A stretch of 64,000 bases of DNA from Streptomyces sp. Y2F8-2 (GTDB lineage Bacteria; Actinomycetota; Actinomycetes; Streptomycetales; Streptomycetaceae). Positions 1 to 8,263 of this stretch are shown piece by piece. The first letter of the stretch is position 1, and every line of letters begins with the position of its first letter. Under the pieces are notes generated by a model. The model searched no databases and had not been told where the DNA came from. It was given only the letters and a program-made list of their open reading frames with translations. The DNA lies in contig NZ_BNGS01000005.1 in the NCBI RefSeq assembly GCF_014905555.1, positions 62,001 through 126,000 on the forward strand, given 5' to 3'. The position numbers and the translations under genes are program-made.

Positions 1-148
1 GTGCGCAGCCGTACCCCGTACGAACGTGCTCTCGAGGCGCCCGCCCATGGGCGGGCGGTCGACGAGCACACGACCCGCCATGCTCCCGCCCGGTCCGCCG
101 TTGCCGGCTGACCGGGCGGTGACCCTCTTCCCGTGCGTACCGGCCGGG

Positions 149-861
149 TCATTCCGTGGCGATGGCCCGCAGGGCGTCAAGGCGGGCCGCCCGCCTGGCC
201 GGGCACAGCCCGGCGAGGGCTCCGGCCGCACTACCCACCACAGCCACCACCAGGAGCTGCGCGAGCGGTATCGCAAAGGTGAAGGCGGTGTCGGACGCGC
301 TGTCGGAGGACCTCACCAGCAGCCAGCCGAGGAAGGCGCCCAGGGCCAGCCCGCCCGTGGTGCCGAAGGCGGCGACGAGGACCGACTCCCAGCGCACCAT
401 GGCCCGCAGCTGGGCCCGGGTCTGGCCGACGGCCCTGAGCAGGCCGAGTTCGCGGGTGCGTTCATGGACGGCCAGCGTGAGGGTGTTGGCGATGCCGAGC
501 AGGGCGATGAGCACCGCGAGGTCAAGCACCTTGTCGGCCGTCGGAGATTCCATACGGTCCACCAGGCGCCCGTCGGCGAGGAAGACGACCTCGTCGGCGT
601 GGGCGGCGGCGACCGGATCGTGCGTGACCATGACGACGGTGCGGTCCATCTGGCGCACCGCGCGTCCGAGCAGGCCCAGGACCTCCTCACCGGAGCGGGA
701 GTCGAGATTGCCGGTGGGTTCGTCGGCGAAGACGACGTCGGGGCGGCCGGCGAACGCACGAGCGACGGCGACGCGTTGCTGCTGGCCGCCGGAGAGCTCC
801 GCGGGCCGGTGGTGCAGCCGGTCGCCCGGGCGGCTGTCCGCGTGCCGGTCGCCGTGGTCAT
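149..861 (-). pseudogene. Remnant of a MacB-type ABC exporter: ATPase C-terminus fused to permease C-terminus
   Basis: Read on the minus strand, one open frame first shows the second half of an ABC ATPase: signature LSGGQQQR (about 781-795), Walker B VVFADEPTGNLDS (about 715-735) and switch region VMVTHDP (about 614-634). After VLDL (about 520) it runs directly into the C-terminal part of an FtsX/MacB permease (IALLGIANTLTLAVHERTRELGLLRAVG, then two membrane segments, stop at 149). The ATPase N-terminus with Walker A is absent. So are the ATPase end, the permease start and most of the permease. The ATG at 861, which overlaps the stop of the SHOCT gene, is out of frame with the ATPase. The first in-frame ATG is at 658. 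I infer two deletions, the first also shifting the frame, that left a non-functional relic. A fused protein with an export role is very unlikely because ATP could not be bound. Confidence 0.8.
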
Positions 862-1145
862 GCGGGACCGCCCTTGCCGGTGCGGCCGAACTGCTCGTCC
901 AGGACGGAGAGGCGGCGCCAGTACTCGTCCTCGTCGATCTCTCCGGAGGCGAAGCGGCGGCCGAGCACCGCGATCGGCGAGTCGCCGGTGGGGCGTCCGT
1001 CCATCGGGCGCCAGGGGCCGCCGCGGCCGCGCCGAGCGGTGCGGCGCAGGACGGTGACGGCGCCGACGACGACGGCCGCCCAGATCAGCGGGAAGAACAG
1101 GATCCACGGGCCGGGGCCGCCGTCCCAGTGAGCCAGGGTCTGCAT
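858..1145 (-). CDS. SHOCT-domain small membrane protein
   Basis: 95 residues. One hydrophobic segment (about residues 13-33, WILFFPLIWAAVVVGAVTVL) is followed by a basic linker and a C-terminal SHOCT-type helix pair (VLGRRFASGEIDEDEYWRRLSVLDEQF). SHOCT proteins of this form are common just upstream of FtsX-type ABC exporters in streptomycetes. Here the stop codon overlaps the ATG where such an ATPase would have begun, and the remnant of that exporter follows. The start has a GGGAG about 11 bases upstream. A palindrome at 1241-1256 lies in its promoter region. The biochemical function of SHOCT proteins is not established. It is probably an orphan now that its partner is broken. Confidence 0.8.
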   Translation of the reverse strand: MQTLAHWDGGPGPWILFFPLIWAAVVVGAVTVLRRTARRGRGGPWRPMDGRPTGDSPIAVLGRRFASGEIDEDEYWRRLSVLDEQFGRTGKGGPA

Positions 1146-1240
1146 CGTGAGGCCATCTCCCTCGGTGGGTTGTCGGGTGATGCCTCGAGACTGGCTCCGG
1201 GAGGGGGTCCGGGTCGTCGTACGGCCGAGGGCAGTGCGCG

Positions 1241-1256
1241 TACCTCCCGGGGAGTA
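1241..1256. promoter_or_regulatory. Inverted repeat upstream of the SHOCT gene
   Basis: TACCTCCCGGGGAGTA is an imperfect 16-bp palindrome 96-111 bases upstream of the SHOCT start. On the minus strand it matches the perfect palindrome at 31105-31120 upstream of the sensor kinase at 14 of 16 positions. I infer that both may be sites for the same regulator. Confidence 0.4.
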
Positions 1257-1321
1257 GGCGGGCGTTCGAGCGCTGCTCCTTCAGGAGCGGGGTCCCGAGA
1301 GGCGGCTCGGCAGGTCGACTT

Positions 1322-1343
1322 CTGTACCTACTAGTATGTACAG
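1322..1343. promoter_or_regulatory. Probable TetR operator
   Basis: A 22-bp near-perfect palindrome centred on ACTAGT, with a single mismatched pair (20 of 22 positions symmetric). It covers the upstream ATG candidate (1336) of the TetR gene, which favours ATG 1351 as the translation start. Its size and symmetry are those expected for an autoregulatory TetR site. Confidence 0.65.
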
Positions 1344-1350
1344 TGCTCGA

Positions 1351-1911
1351 ATGGGCACACCGGAGCGACTGATCGAGTCCACCCGCGAGCTGCTGTGGGA
1401 GCGCGGCTACGTGGGCACCAGCCCCAAGGCGATCCTGGAGCGCTCGGGCGCCGGGCAGGGCAGCATGTACCACCACTTCAAGGGCAAGCCGGACCTGGCG
1501 CTGGCCGCCATCCGCCGCACCGCCGAGGAGATGCGCGCCACCGCAGGGGGCGTGCTCGACGGGCCCGGGACACCGTACGAGCGGATCGAGGCGTATCTGC
1601 GGCGCGAACGCGACGTGTTGCGCGGCTGCCCGATCGGTCGGCTGACGATGGACCCGGACGTGGTGGCGAGCGACGAACTGCGGGCGCCGGTCGACGAGAC
1701 GATCGACTGGCTGCGCGAGCAACTGGCCGGAATCGTCGAAGAGGGCAAGGAGCAGGGCCAGTTCGGGCAGTCCCTGGACGCGGAGGAGACCGCGGCGACG
1801 ATCCTCGCGACGGTACAGGGCGGCTATGTGCTGGCCCGTGCCTCGGGTTCACCGGCGGCTTTCGACGCGGGGGTGCGAGGTCTGCTCGCCCTTCTCCGAC
1901 CGACCTCTTAG
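1351..1911 (+). CDS. TetR family transcriptional regulator
   Basis: About 186 residues. The N-terminal helix-turn-helix reads RLIESTRELLWERGYVGTSPKAILERSGAGQGSMYHHFKGKPDLA, a canonical TetR_N domain, followed by an all-helical ligand domain with the LmrA/YxaF-like pattern (TIDWLREQLAGIVEEGKEQGQF). An in-frame ATG at 1336 would add five residues but lies inside the 1322-1343 palindrome, so 1351 is preferred with no obvious Shine-Dalgarno. The DUF4865 gene follows after 12 bases and the next gene overlaps it. The regulator therefore most likely controls this whole unit and itself. The ligand is unknown. Confidence 0.85.
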   Translation: MGTPERLIESTRELLWERGYVGTSPKAILERSGAGQGSMYHHFKGKPDLALAAIRRTAEEMRATAGGVLDGPGTPYERIEAYLRRERDVLRGCPIGRLTMDPDVVASDELRAPVDETIDWLREQLAGIVEEGKEQGQFGQSLDAEETAATILATVQGGYVLARASGSPAAFDAGVRGLLALLRPTS

Positions 1912-1923
1912 GAGCTGTTGACG

Positions 1924-2508
1924 ATGCATGCCATGCAGTACGAACTGGCCCTGCCCGCCGACTACGACATGGGGATCATCCGAGACCGCGTCTCCCGCAT
2001 CGGGCATCTGCTCGACGACTGGGACGGCCTCGGCTTCAAGGCGTACCTGATGCGTGAGCGGGGCGTGCACGGCTCGCCGGTCAACCAGTACGCGCCGTTC
2101 TACCTGTGGAACACCATGGAGGGCATGAACACCTTCCTGTGGGGAGGCGCCTTCCAGGGGCTCGTGGGCGACTTCGGGCGGCCGGTGGTCCAGCAGTGGA
2201 CGGGGCTGGCATACGCGGAGGGCACGGCCGCGGACTCCCCCGCCGTCGTGGCGGTGCGCCGGCGTCAACCGGTGCCCGACGGCGTCCAACTGTCCGAGGT
2301 CATGGAGGACGCGGTGCGCGAGGCCGGACGGCTGGCCGGGGACGACGGTGCGGTGCTCGCGGCGGCGGCCGTCGACACGCGGGGCTGGGAGTTGGTCCAC
2401 TTCTCGCTCTGGGAGCACGACACGCCGAAGGCCGAAGGCGACGTGTTCCAGGTGCTGCACATGTCGGCGCCTGGACGGGGTGAGCTGCCGCGGGGGCGGC
2501 AGTGGTGA
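1924..2508 (+). CDS. DUF4865 family protein
   Basis: 194 residues and soluble. It has the features of DUF4865: an N-terminal MQYELALPADYDMGIIRDRV, an aromatic block (FYLWNTMEGMNTFLWGGAFQGLVGDFG), and a C-terminal WELVHFSLWEHD strand. This layout suggests a tandem monooxygenase-like (dimeric alpha-beta barrel) fold, which is my inference. The start ATG has GGAG at 1911-1914. An upstream in-frame TTG (1918) lacks that spacing. It is coupled to the TetR gene before it and overlaps the phosphotriesterase gene after it. No biochemical function is established for the family. Confidence 0.8.
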   Translation: MHAMQYELALPADYDMGIIRDRVSRIGHLLDDWDGLGFKAYLMRERGVHGSPVNQYAPFYLWNTMEGMNTFLWGGAFQGLVGDFGRPVVQQWTGLAYAEGTAADSPAVVAVRRRQPVPDGVQLSEVMEDAVREAGRLAGDDGAVLAAAAVDTRGWELVHFSLWEHDTPKAEGDVFQVLHMSAPGRGELPRGRQW

Positions 2509-3413
2509 GCTTCGTCCGTACGGTCCTCGGCGACGTGCGTCCCGAGGACCTGGGCGTGTGCGACGCCCATGACCATCTGTTCTTCGCCAGTCCGCAACTG
2601 CCGGGCCAGGAGCTGCGCAGCGTGTCCGCGGCCCGGGCCGAGCTGGCCGCGTTCCGTGCCGAGGGCGGCTCGGCCGTCGTGCAGTGGACCCCGTACGGCC
2701 TGGGCCGGCGCGCCGCCGACCTGCCGCCGTTGTCCCGGGAGACCGGTGTGCACCTGGTCGCCGCGACCGGACTGCACCAGTCCGTCCACTACGACGACGG
2801 CACTCTCGACGGCCTGCGCGGCCGGCTGGCCGACGTCTTCGTCCACGAACTCACCGAGGGCATCGGCACGTCCGGGATCAGAGCCGGGCTGATCAAGGTC
2901 GCCGGCGGCTTCCACGCCCTCGACGCACACGCCCGCTGGACGATGTCCGCGGCGGCGGAGGCGCATCACGCGACGGGCGCGCCGATCGCGGTCCACCATG
3001 AGCTGGGCACGGGCGTGCTCGACGTACTGGACCTGCTGTGCGGCGAGTTGGCGGTCCCTGCCCACCGGGTGATCCTCGGACACCTCAACCGCAACCCGGA
3101 CTTCGTCGTGCACCGCCAGGCCGCGGAATCCGGCGCCTATCTGGCGTTCGACGGTCCGTCACGGGGGAACCACGCCACGGACTGGCGGATGCCGGACGCG
3201 GTACGGGCCCTGGCCGACGCCGGCTTCGGCGACCGGCTGCTGCTCGGCGGCGACACGACCACCGCCGCGGCCCGCTCCGTGGACGGCGGCCCCGGCATGC
3301 CGTATCTGCTGCGCCGCGTGCGGCCGAGGCTCGAAGCCGCCCTGGGCAAGGAGCTGGTGCACCGCATCCTCACGGAGAACCCCGGCCATGCCTTCGGCGT
3401 GGACTGGCGCTGA
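2505..3413 (+). CDS. Phosphotriesterase/lactonase-like amidohydrolase
   Basis: 302 residues forming a metal-dependent TIM barrel. Visible metal ligands are HxH in DAHDHLFF (H22, H24), the presumed carbamylated lysine in LIKVAGGF (K131), His in AVHHELG (164/165), His in ILGHLNRNPD, and the late aspartate in LLLGGDTT. The family includes phosphotriesterases, lactonases (PLL/GKL) and sugar-lactone hydrolases; real substrates in actinomycetes are mostly lactones. The GTG at 2505 forms a GTGA overlap with the DUF4865 stop. A GTG three bases earlier is also possible. Neighbours (DUF4865, DUF1272, tautomerase) suggest breakdown of a small carbonyl or lactone compound under TetR control. Confidence 0.8.
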   Translation: MSFVRTVLGDVRPEDLGVCDAHDHLFFASPQLPGQELRSVSAARAELAAFRAEGGSAVVQWTPYGLGRRAADLPPLSRETGVHLVAATGLHQSVHYDDGTLDGLRGRLADVFVHELTEGIGTSGIRAGLIKVAGGFHALDAHARWTMSAAAEAHHATGAPIAVHHELGTGVLDVLDLLCGELAVPAHRVILGHLNRNPDFVVHRQAAESGAYLAFDGPSRGNHATDWRMPDAVRALADAGFGDRLLLGGDTTTAAARSVDGGPGMPYLLRRVRPRLEAALGKELVHRILTENPGHAFGVDWR

Positions 3414-3500
3414 GCATCGCGGACCTGCCCCTGGCCCGATCGTGTCGAGCGTTGTCCCTGCCGGCGCTTTCGGCCTGCGCGGCGGATCGGAGGATGTGAG

Positions 3501-3512
3501 GGAACAGGTTCC
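3501..3512. promoter_or_regulatory. Short palindrome upstream of the DUF1272 gene
   Basis: GGAACAGGTTCC has perfect 5-bp arms around a 2-bp centre, 18 bases before the DUF1272 start. The spacing is too short for an actinobacterial LexA box (GAAC-N4-GTTC). It may be a regulator site or chance. Confidence 0.25.
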
Positions 3513-3529
3513 GGACGAAAGGCGACGAC

Positions 3530-3715
3530 ATGGCTCTGGAGATGCGTGACCACTGCGAGCACTGCGAGACCACCGCGCTGCCGCACGACGCGCCCGCCCG
3601 CATCTGCTCGTACGAGTGCACGTTCTGCGAGCCCTGCAGCGAGGCCATGCGGCACATCTGTCCCCACTGCGGCGGCGAACTGGTCGCGAGGCCCCGCCGT
3701 GCCGCAGCCGCCTGA
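3530..3715 (+). CDS. DUF1272 domain zinc-binding protein
   Basis: 61 residues with eight cysteines (9, 12, 26, 30, 33, 36, 44, 47) in CxxC-type pairs: CEHC, CSYECTFCEPC and CPHCGGEL. This is the DUF1272 pattern and strongly suggests two structural zinc sites. It has AAAGG 8 bases before the ATG. It sits between the phosphotriesterase-like gene (116 bases upstream) and the tautomerase gene (17 bases downstream). The function of the family is unknown; a small zinc-ribbon partner or regulator is plausible. Confidence 0.85.
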   Translation: MALEMRDHCEHCETTALPHDAPARICSYECTFCEPCSEAMRHICPHCGGELVARPRRAAAA

Positions 3716-3732
3716 GAAAGGAACACGAGCCC

Positions 3733-4191
3733 ATGCCCTTCGTACGGGTGGACGCCCTGGGCGCCGGCCCCGAGCGCCTCGACGCGCTCGGCCGTGCCGT
3801 GCACGACGCCCTGGTCGAGACGCTCGGCATCCCGCCCGACGACCGTTTCCAGGTCCTCACCGGCCACGACGGCACCCGCAGCACGCTGCGCTACGACGAC
3901 TACCTGGGCGTGCACCGTGACGAGGGCATCGTGTACGTCGCGATCACCATGCGCTCCGGGCGTCCGCCCGAGCAAAAGCAGGCCCTGTACCGGCGGATCG
4001 CCGAACTGGCCCAGAAGTACGCGGGAACCGAGCCGCGCAACGTGTTCGTCACCGTGACCGAGAACGAATCCGCCGACTGGTCGCTCGGCGACGGGGTGGC
4101 GCAGTACCTGGTCCGCCCGGGTGCGCCCGCATCCGCCGCACACGGCCCAGCCGGCGAAACCCCGTCCGGCGCCCGAAGCGGCGTCAGGTGA
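3733..4191 (+). CDS. Tautomerase family protein
   Basis: 152 residues. The protein begins Met-Pro (MPFVRVDALG), which leaves the catalytic N-terminal proline of the 4-oxalocrotonate tautomerase/MIF superfamily. Its length and the motif VYVAITMRSGRPPEQKQALYRRIAELA fit the fused-repeat Tautomerase_2 type. Such enzymes interconvert keto and enol forms or dehalogenate small acids. AAAGGAAC precedes the ATG. The 3' end overlaps the convergent ROK gene by 8 bases. It is probably co-transcribed with DUF1272. The last 25 residues are low-complexity and may not be functional. Confidence 0.85.
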   Translation: MPFVRVDALGAGPERLDALGRAVHDALVETLGIPPDDRFQVLTGHDGTRSTLRYDDYLGVHRDEGIVYVAITMRSGRPPEQKQALYRRIAELAQKYAGTEPRNVFVTVTENESADWSLGDGVAQYLVRPGAPASAAHGPAGETPSGARSGVR

Positions 4192-5422
4192 GGGCGGCCA
4201 GTGGGTCGTCCAGTACCGGCTGCCACGCCAGCTCCGCCGCTCCGACCAGGCTGTTGTGGTCGAGTGTGCAGGCGAGGACGGGGACTTGGCCGCTGCGGCC
4301 CCACAGGCTGCGGTCGGCGACGACCGCGCGCAGCCGTTCGGGGTCGGCGTCGAGCAGGGTGCGGTGCAGCCCGCCGAGGATGATGCGGTCCGGGTTGAGG
4401 ATGTTGACGAGGCCGGCGAGACCGAGGCCGAGCCGGTCGATCAGCAGCTCGACGGCGCCGCGGACGGCCGGGTCGGTGGCGTACGCGGTGCGGATGAGGT
4501 CGTTGGCCTGTTGAAGCTGTGAGACCTCGGGGCCGGCCTCGCGCCCGGCCGCCGCCAGGAAGGCCAGCGGGTCCGCCTCCACATCGAGGCAGCCACGGCT
4601 GCCGCAGTGGCAGGGGCGGCCCTCCGGGTTCACGGTGAGGTGGCCGACCTCGAGCGCCAGACCCGAACTGCCCGTGTGCAGCCGTCCGTCGAGCACCAGC
4701 GCGCCTCCCACGCCCCGGTGCCCGGTGGCCACGCACAGCAGGTCCCTGGATCCGCGGCCCGCGCCGTGGCGGTGCTCGGCGAGCGCGGCCAGGTTGATGT
4801 CGTTGGCGGCGAAGGCGGGCCCCGTGATGCCGGAGGCGCGCACCCGCTCGGCGAAGATCTCCCGTACGGGTGCTCCCGCCGGCCAGGCGAGGTGCAGCGG
4901 GTTGAGCGCCAGGCCCTCCGGCTCGGCGACCGCGGACGGCACGGCGAGCCCGGCGCCCACACAGCGCCGCCCGGTCTCGCGCAGCAGTTCGGCGCCCGCT
5001 TCGACCACCGAGCCGAGCACCTTGGCCGGGTCGGCGTCGACGGTCTCGCAGCCGGGGGCGGTCGCGACGATGCTGCCACCGAGGCCGACGAGCGCGGCCC
5101 GGAAGCCGTCGGCGTGCACCTGTGCGGCGAGCGCGACGGGTCCGTCCTCGGCGATCTCCAGCCGGTGCGAGGGCCGGCCCTGCGTTCCGGCGGCGGCCCC
5201 CGGGTGGGCGTCGACGCGGATCAGGCCGAGCGCCTCGAGTTCGGCGGCCACCGCTCCGGCGGTCGCCCGGGTGACGCCCAGCTCTGCGGTGAGCACGGCG
5301 CGCGTCGGCGCACGACCGGTGTGCACCAGCTCCAACGCGGGCCCGAGCGCGCCGCGCCCACGGTCCAGCCGTGTCCGTGTGTTCCCTTCCCCTACCGCCC
5401 GGGGGCCCGCCTTACCGCTCAT
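4184..5422 (-). CDS. ROK family transcriptional regulator
   Basis: 412 residues. A winged-helix DNA-binding domain (about 28-75; PTRAVLTAELGVTRATAGAVAAELEALGLI) precedes a ROK domain with ANDINLAALAEH (about 207) and the zinc motif CHCGSRGC (271-278). The ATP-loop motif DIGGTK at the start of ROK kinases is not present, so this is a NagC/XylR-type sugar-sensing regulator and not a kinase. Its ATG overlaps the stop of the AlkB-like gene (ATGA), so they are translated from one message. The sugar ligand is unknown. Confidence 0.85.
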   Translation of the reverse strand: MSGKAGPRAVGEGNTRTRLDRGRGALGPALELVHTGRAPTRAVLTAELGVTRATAGAVAAELEALGLIRVDAHPGAAAGTQGRPSHRLEIAEDGPVALAAQVHADGFRAALVGLGGSIVATAPGCETVDADPAKVLGSVVEAGAELLRETGRRCVGAGLAVPSAVAEPEGLALNPLHLAWPAGAPVREIFAERVRASGITGPAFAANDINLAALAEHRHGAGRGSRDLLCVATGHRGVGGALVLDGRLHTGSSGLALEVGHLTVNPEGRPCHCGSRGCLDVEADPLAFLAAAGREAGPEVSQLQQANDLIRTAYATDPAVRGAVELLIDRLGLGLAGLVNILNPDRIILGGLHRTLLDADPERLRAVVADRSLWGRSGQVPVLACTLDHNSLVGAAELAWQPVLDDPLAALT

Positions 5423-6108
5423 GAAGGGGAGTCTCCCATGATCCGCTGCGGGTCCCGGCCGAAGCCGCTCACCCTGAGGGTGATGTTCAACCGGCCCGTC
5501 AGCCCCAACGCGGGCGGCGCGGTCCCCGGCCGCACCCTCGGCACCCCGTGGTGGGCGAGCCGCGCCGGGCCGCCGAAGACGAACAGGTCCCCGCTGCGCA
5601 GCTCCACGTCCGTGTAAGGGCGGCTGCGGGTCTCGGTGTTGCCGAAACGGAAGACGCAGGTGTCGCCGAGACTCAGCGACACCACGGGGGCGTCGGACGT
5701 CTCGTCGCTGTCGCGGTGCATCCCCATACGGGCGCCCGCATCATAGAAGTTGATCAACGCGATGTCGTAGGGCTCCGACGGCACCGCCCGCGGGCCCAGG
5801 GCGGCCTCGACCGCCTCGCGGCCCAGTGCGGCGAGCCAGTCCGGGAGCGGCTTCACGGGGGCGCCGTCGCCGTCGACGACCGTGCGGGCGTACCCGTAGG
5901 GATACCAGTGCCAGCCGAGGCAGACCTGCCGTGAGGTCATCGTGCCCCCGCCGGGCGTGCGCACCGTCCGCAGTCCGGCCGGCGGGCGGGCCCACTCCCG
6001 GCAGGCGTCCAGGAGCCGCTGCTGACGGTCCGCGTCCAGCCAGTCGGGCACATGGACCGCGCCTGGGGCGACCTCGGCGCGGCTCCGCGGGAACAGCTCG
6101 GCGTCCAT
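5419..6108 (-). CDS. AlkB-like Fe(II)/2-oxoglutarate dioxygenase
   Basis: 229 residues from the ATG at 6108; an in-frame GTG at 6135 would add nine residues but has no better ribosome site. The AlkB fold is shown by the Fe ligands HxD in MHRDSDE (H131, D133) and the distal His in LAHHGVP (about 187). The 2-oxoglutarate/substrate motif RLNITLR (206-212) fits the RxNxTxR signature. Such enzymes demethylate alkylated DNA or RNA bases. It overlaps the downstream ROK gene, and a methyltransferase gene is divergent. No Ada box or SOS box is visible. Confidence 0.85.
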   Translation of the reverse strand: MDAELFPRSRAEVAPGAVHVPDWLDADRQQRLLDACREWARPPAGLRTVRTPGGGTMTSRQVCLGWHWYPYGYARTVVDGDGAPVKPLPDWLAALGREAVEAALGPRAVPSEPYDIALINFYDAGARMGMHRDSDETSDAPVVSLSLGDTCVFRFGNTETRSRPYTDVELRSGDLFVFGGPARLAHHGVPRVRPGTAPPALGLTGRLNITLRVSGFGRDPQRIMGDSPS

Positions 6109-6178
6109 GGCCCCATCATCACGTATCCGGCCCACCGGGGACGGGCCCCACCTGCGGCTCCGCTAGCCTGGACCCACG

Positions 6179-7321
6179 ATGAACGACCGTTTGACCACGC
6201 CGTGGGGCGAGTACGCGCTGGCCCGCTTCCCGGAGGACCCCCGCGACCGGCTGCGCGCCTGGGACGCCTCCGACGCGTATCTGCTGCGGCACCTCGCGGC
6301 GAGCGGCACCCCGCTCGACGGTTCGGTCGTCATCGTCGGCGACCGGTGGGGTGCGCTCACCACGGCGCTCGCGGCGCACCACCCGACACAGATCACCGAC
6401 TCGTTCCTGGCGCACGAGGCGACCCGCGCCAACCTCGCGCACAACGGCGTCGACGCGGGCGCCGTCCGGCTGCTCAGCACCCGGGACGACCCGCCGTCCC
6501 GTATCGACGTGCTCCTGATCCGTGTCCCGAAGAGCCTCGCGCTGCTGGAGGACCAGCTGCACCGGCTGGCGCCAGGCGTGCACGAGGGGACGGTGGTGAT
6601 CGGCACCGGCATGGTCAAGGAGATCCACACCTCGACGCTGCAGTTGTTCGAGCGCGTCCTCGGGCCGACCCGTACCTCACTCGCCGAGCAGAAGGCGCGG
6701 CTGATCTTCTGCACCCCCGACCCGGCCCTCGACCGGGGCGGCAACCCGTGGCCGTACCGCTACCGACTCCCCGACGGCATCGGCCCGTTGTCCGGCCGAA
6801 CCGTCACCAACCACGCGGGCGTCTTCTGCGCCGACCGCCTCGACATCGGCACCCGTTTCTTCCTCCAGCACCTTCCGCGCGGCCGGGGCGCCGAGCGGAT
6901 CGTGGACCTCGGCTGCGGCAACGGCATCGTGGGGCTGGCGGCCGCGCTGGCCGATCCCGGGGCCGAGGTGCTGTTCACCGACGAGTCGTACCAGGCGGTG
7001 GCCTCGGCGGAGGCGACCTACCGGGACAACGCCCGGGGGCGGGCGGAGTTCCGGGTCGGAGACGGTCTGTCCGGGGTGCCCGCCGCGAGCGTCGACCTGG
7101 TCCTCAACAACCCGCCGTTCCACTCCCACCAGGCGACGACGGACGCCACCGCCTGGCGCATGTTCACCGGCGCGCGGCGCGCCCTGCGGCCGGGTGGCGA
7201 GCTGTGGGTGATCGGAAACCGTCATCTGGGCTACCACGTGAAACTGCGCCGTCTCTTCGGCAACAGCGAACTGGTCGCGAGCGACCCCAAGTTCGTCGTT
7301 CTGAAGGCGGTCAGGAAATAG
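6179..7321 (+). CDS. rlmG: RlmG/RsmC-type 23S rRNA guanine-N2 methyltransferase
   Basis: 380 residues with the duplicated methyltransferase architecture of RlmG/RsmC: a degenerate N-terminal domain (1-200) and an active C-terminal domain. The latter has the SAM loop VDLGCGNG (242-249) and catalytic NNPPFH (310-315). RlmG methylates G1835 of 23S rRNA in E. coli; assignment within the family is by overall layout. A TAGCCT hexamer 9 bases before the ATG and no Shine-Dalgarno suggest a leaderless message. It is divergent from the AlkB-like gene, whose start is about 70 bases away. Confidence 0.75.
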   Translation: MNDRLTTPWGEYALARFPEDPRDRLRAWDASDAYLLRHLAASGTPLDGSVVIVGDRWGALTTALAAHHPTQITDSFLAHEATRANLAHNGVDAGAVRLLSTRDDPPSRIDVLLIRVPKSLALLEDQLHRLAPGVHEGTVVIGTGMVKEIHTSTLQLFERVLGPTRTSLAEQKARLIFCTPDPALDRGGNPWPYRYRLPDGIGPLSGRTVTNHAGVFCADRLDIGTRFFLQHLPRGRGAERIVDLGCGNGIVGLAAALADPGAEVLFTDESYQAVASAEATYRDNARGRAEFRVGDGLSGVPAASVDLVLNNPPFHSHQATTDATAWRMFTGARRALRPGGELWVIGNRHLGYHVKLRRLFGNSELVASDPKFVVLKAVRK

Positions 7322-7366
7322 CCGAACCCGCGACCGTCCCCCACGTGGAGCGTGCCGGGGGCATGC

Positions 7367-8251
7367 CTACGGGGGCGGGGGCTCCGGTGCGGGCTTGCCC
7401 CCGTCCCGCAACACGGTCACGAGACGGGTCACGGTCCGGGCCATCGCCTCCCGTCCCACGCCCAGGTAGCCGCGCGAGTCGACCGCCTCGGGCCGCCCGG
7501 CGAGGAACTCCCGGATGGCGTCGGTCATCGCGACGTTCAGGGCGGTGCCGATGTTGACCTTCGTGATGCCGCCCGCGACGGCCGCGGTCAGTTCGTGGTC
7601 CGGCAGTCCCGACGAGCCGTGCAGCACGAGCGGTACGTCGAGGGCGGCACTGAGCCGCTCGATCAGGGCGTGGTCGAGTGCGGCCGTGCGCGTGGTCATC
7701 GCGTGCGTGCTGCCGACGGCGATGGCCAGCGCGTCGACACCGGTGTCCGCCACGAAGGCGGCGGCCTCGGCCGGGTCGGTGCGGGCGCCGGGTGTGTGCG
7801 GGCCGGGCGGCGGTTCGCCGTTCTTGCCGCCCACCTGCCCCAACTCGGCCTCGATCCACAGCCCTTGGGCATGCGCCCAGTCGGCGGCGGCCCGGGTCGC
7901 GGTGAGGTTCTCCTGGTAGGGCAGCCGGGCCGCGTCGTACATCACCGAGCCGAATCCGGCGCCGGGTGCCTGGCGGAGCAGGTCGTCGCTCTGGACGTGG
8001 TCGAGGTGGAGGGCGACGGGCACGGCGGCACGCGCGGCGGCCGCGGCGGCGGCGCGGGCGAGCGGGAGAAGCCGCCCGTAGCGGTACTTGACGGCGTTCT
8101 CGCTGACCTGGAGCACGACGGGGGTGTCCGCGGCCTCGGCGCCCGCGATCACGGCCTCGATGTGCTCGAGGGTGATGACGTTGAACGCGGCGACGGCACC
8201 GCCCGCGGCAGCGGCGGCGGCGATCAGCTCACCGGTGGGGGCGAGGGGCAC
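7367..8251 (-). CDS. Class II fructose/tagatose-bisphosphate aldolase family protein
   Basis: 294 residues and a zinc-dependent class II aldolase barrel. The metal-binding motif HLDH is at 82-85, followed by EAELGQVGG (about 134-142) and the phosphate-binding LHGSSG and VNIGTALN strands. Family members cleave fructose- or tagatose-1,6-bisphosphate. The partner SIS gene 12 bases upstream points to tagatose-bisphosphate in amino-sugar (GalNAc-like) catabolism. The GTG start has a strong GGGAGGAG. The proline-rich C-terminus is unremarkable. Confidence 0.8.
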   Translation of the reverse strand: MPLAPTGELIAAAAAAGGAVAAFNVITLEHIEAVIAGAEAADTPVVLQVSENAVKYRYGRLLPLARAAAAAAARAAVPVALHLDHVQSDDLLRQAPGAGFGSVMYDAARLPYQENLTATRAAADWAHAQGLWIEAELGQVGGKNGEPPPGPHTPGARTDPAEAAAFVADTGVDALAIAVGSTHAMTTRTAALDHALIERLSAALDVPLVLHGSSGLPDHELTAAVAGGITKVNIGTALNVAMTDAIREFLAGRPEAVDSRGYLGVGREAMARTVTRLVTVLRDGGKPAPEPPPP

Positions 8252-8263
8252 GGCTCCTCCCTC

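Noticed and set aside
38..57. 20-bp perfect GC palindrome at the window start
   Set aside because: It could be a terminator for the ABC remnant, but it contains no loop and lies about 90 bases past the stop. It is too isolated to call.
3501..3512. GGAACAGGTTCC as an SOS (LexA) box
   Set aside because: The arms are separated by 2 bases and not 4 as in the actinobacterial LexA consensus.
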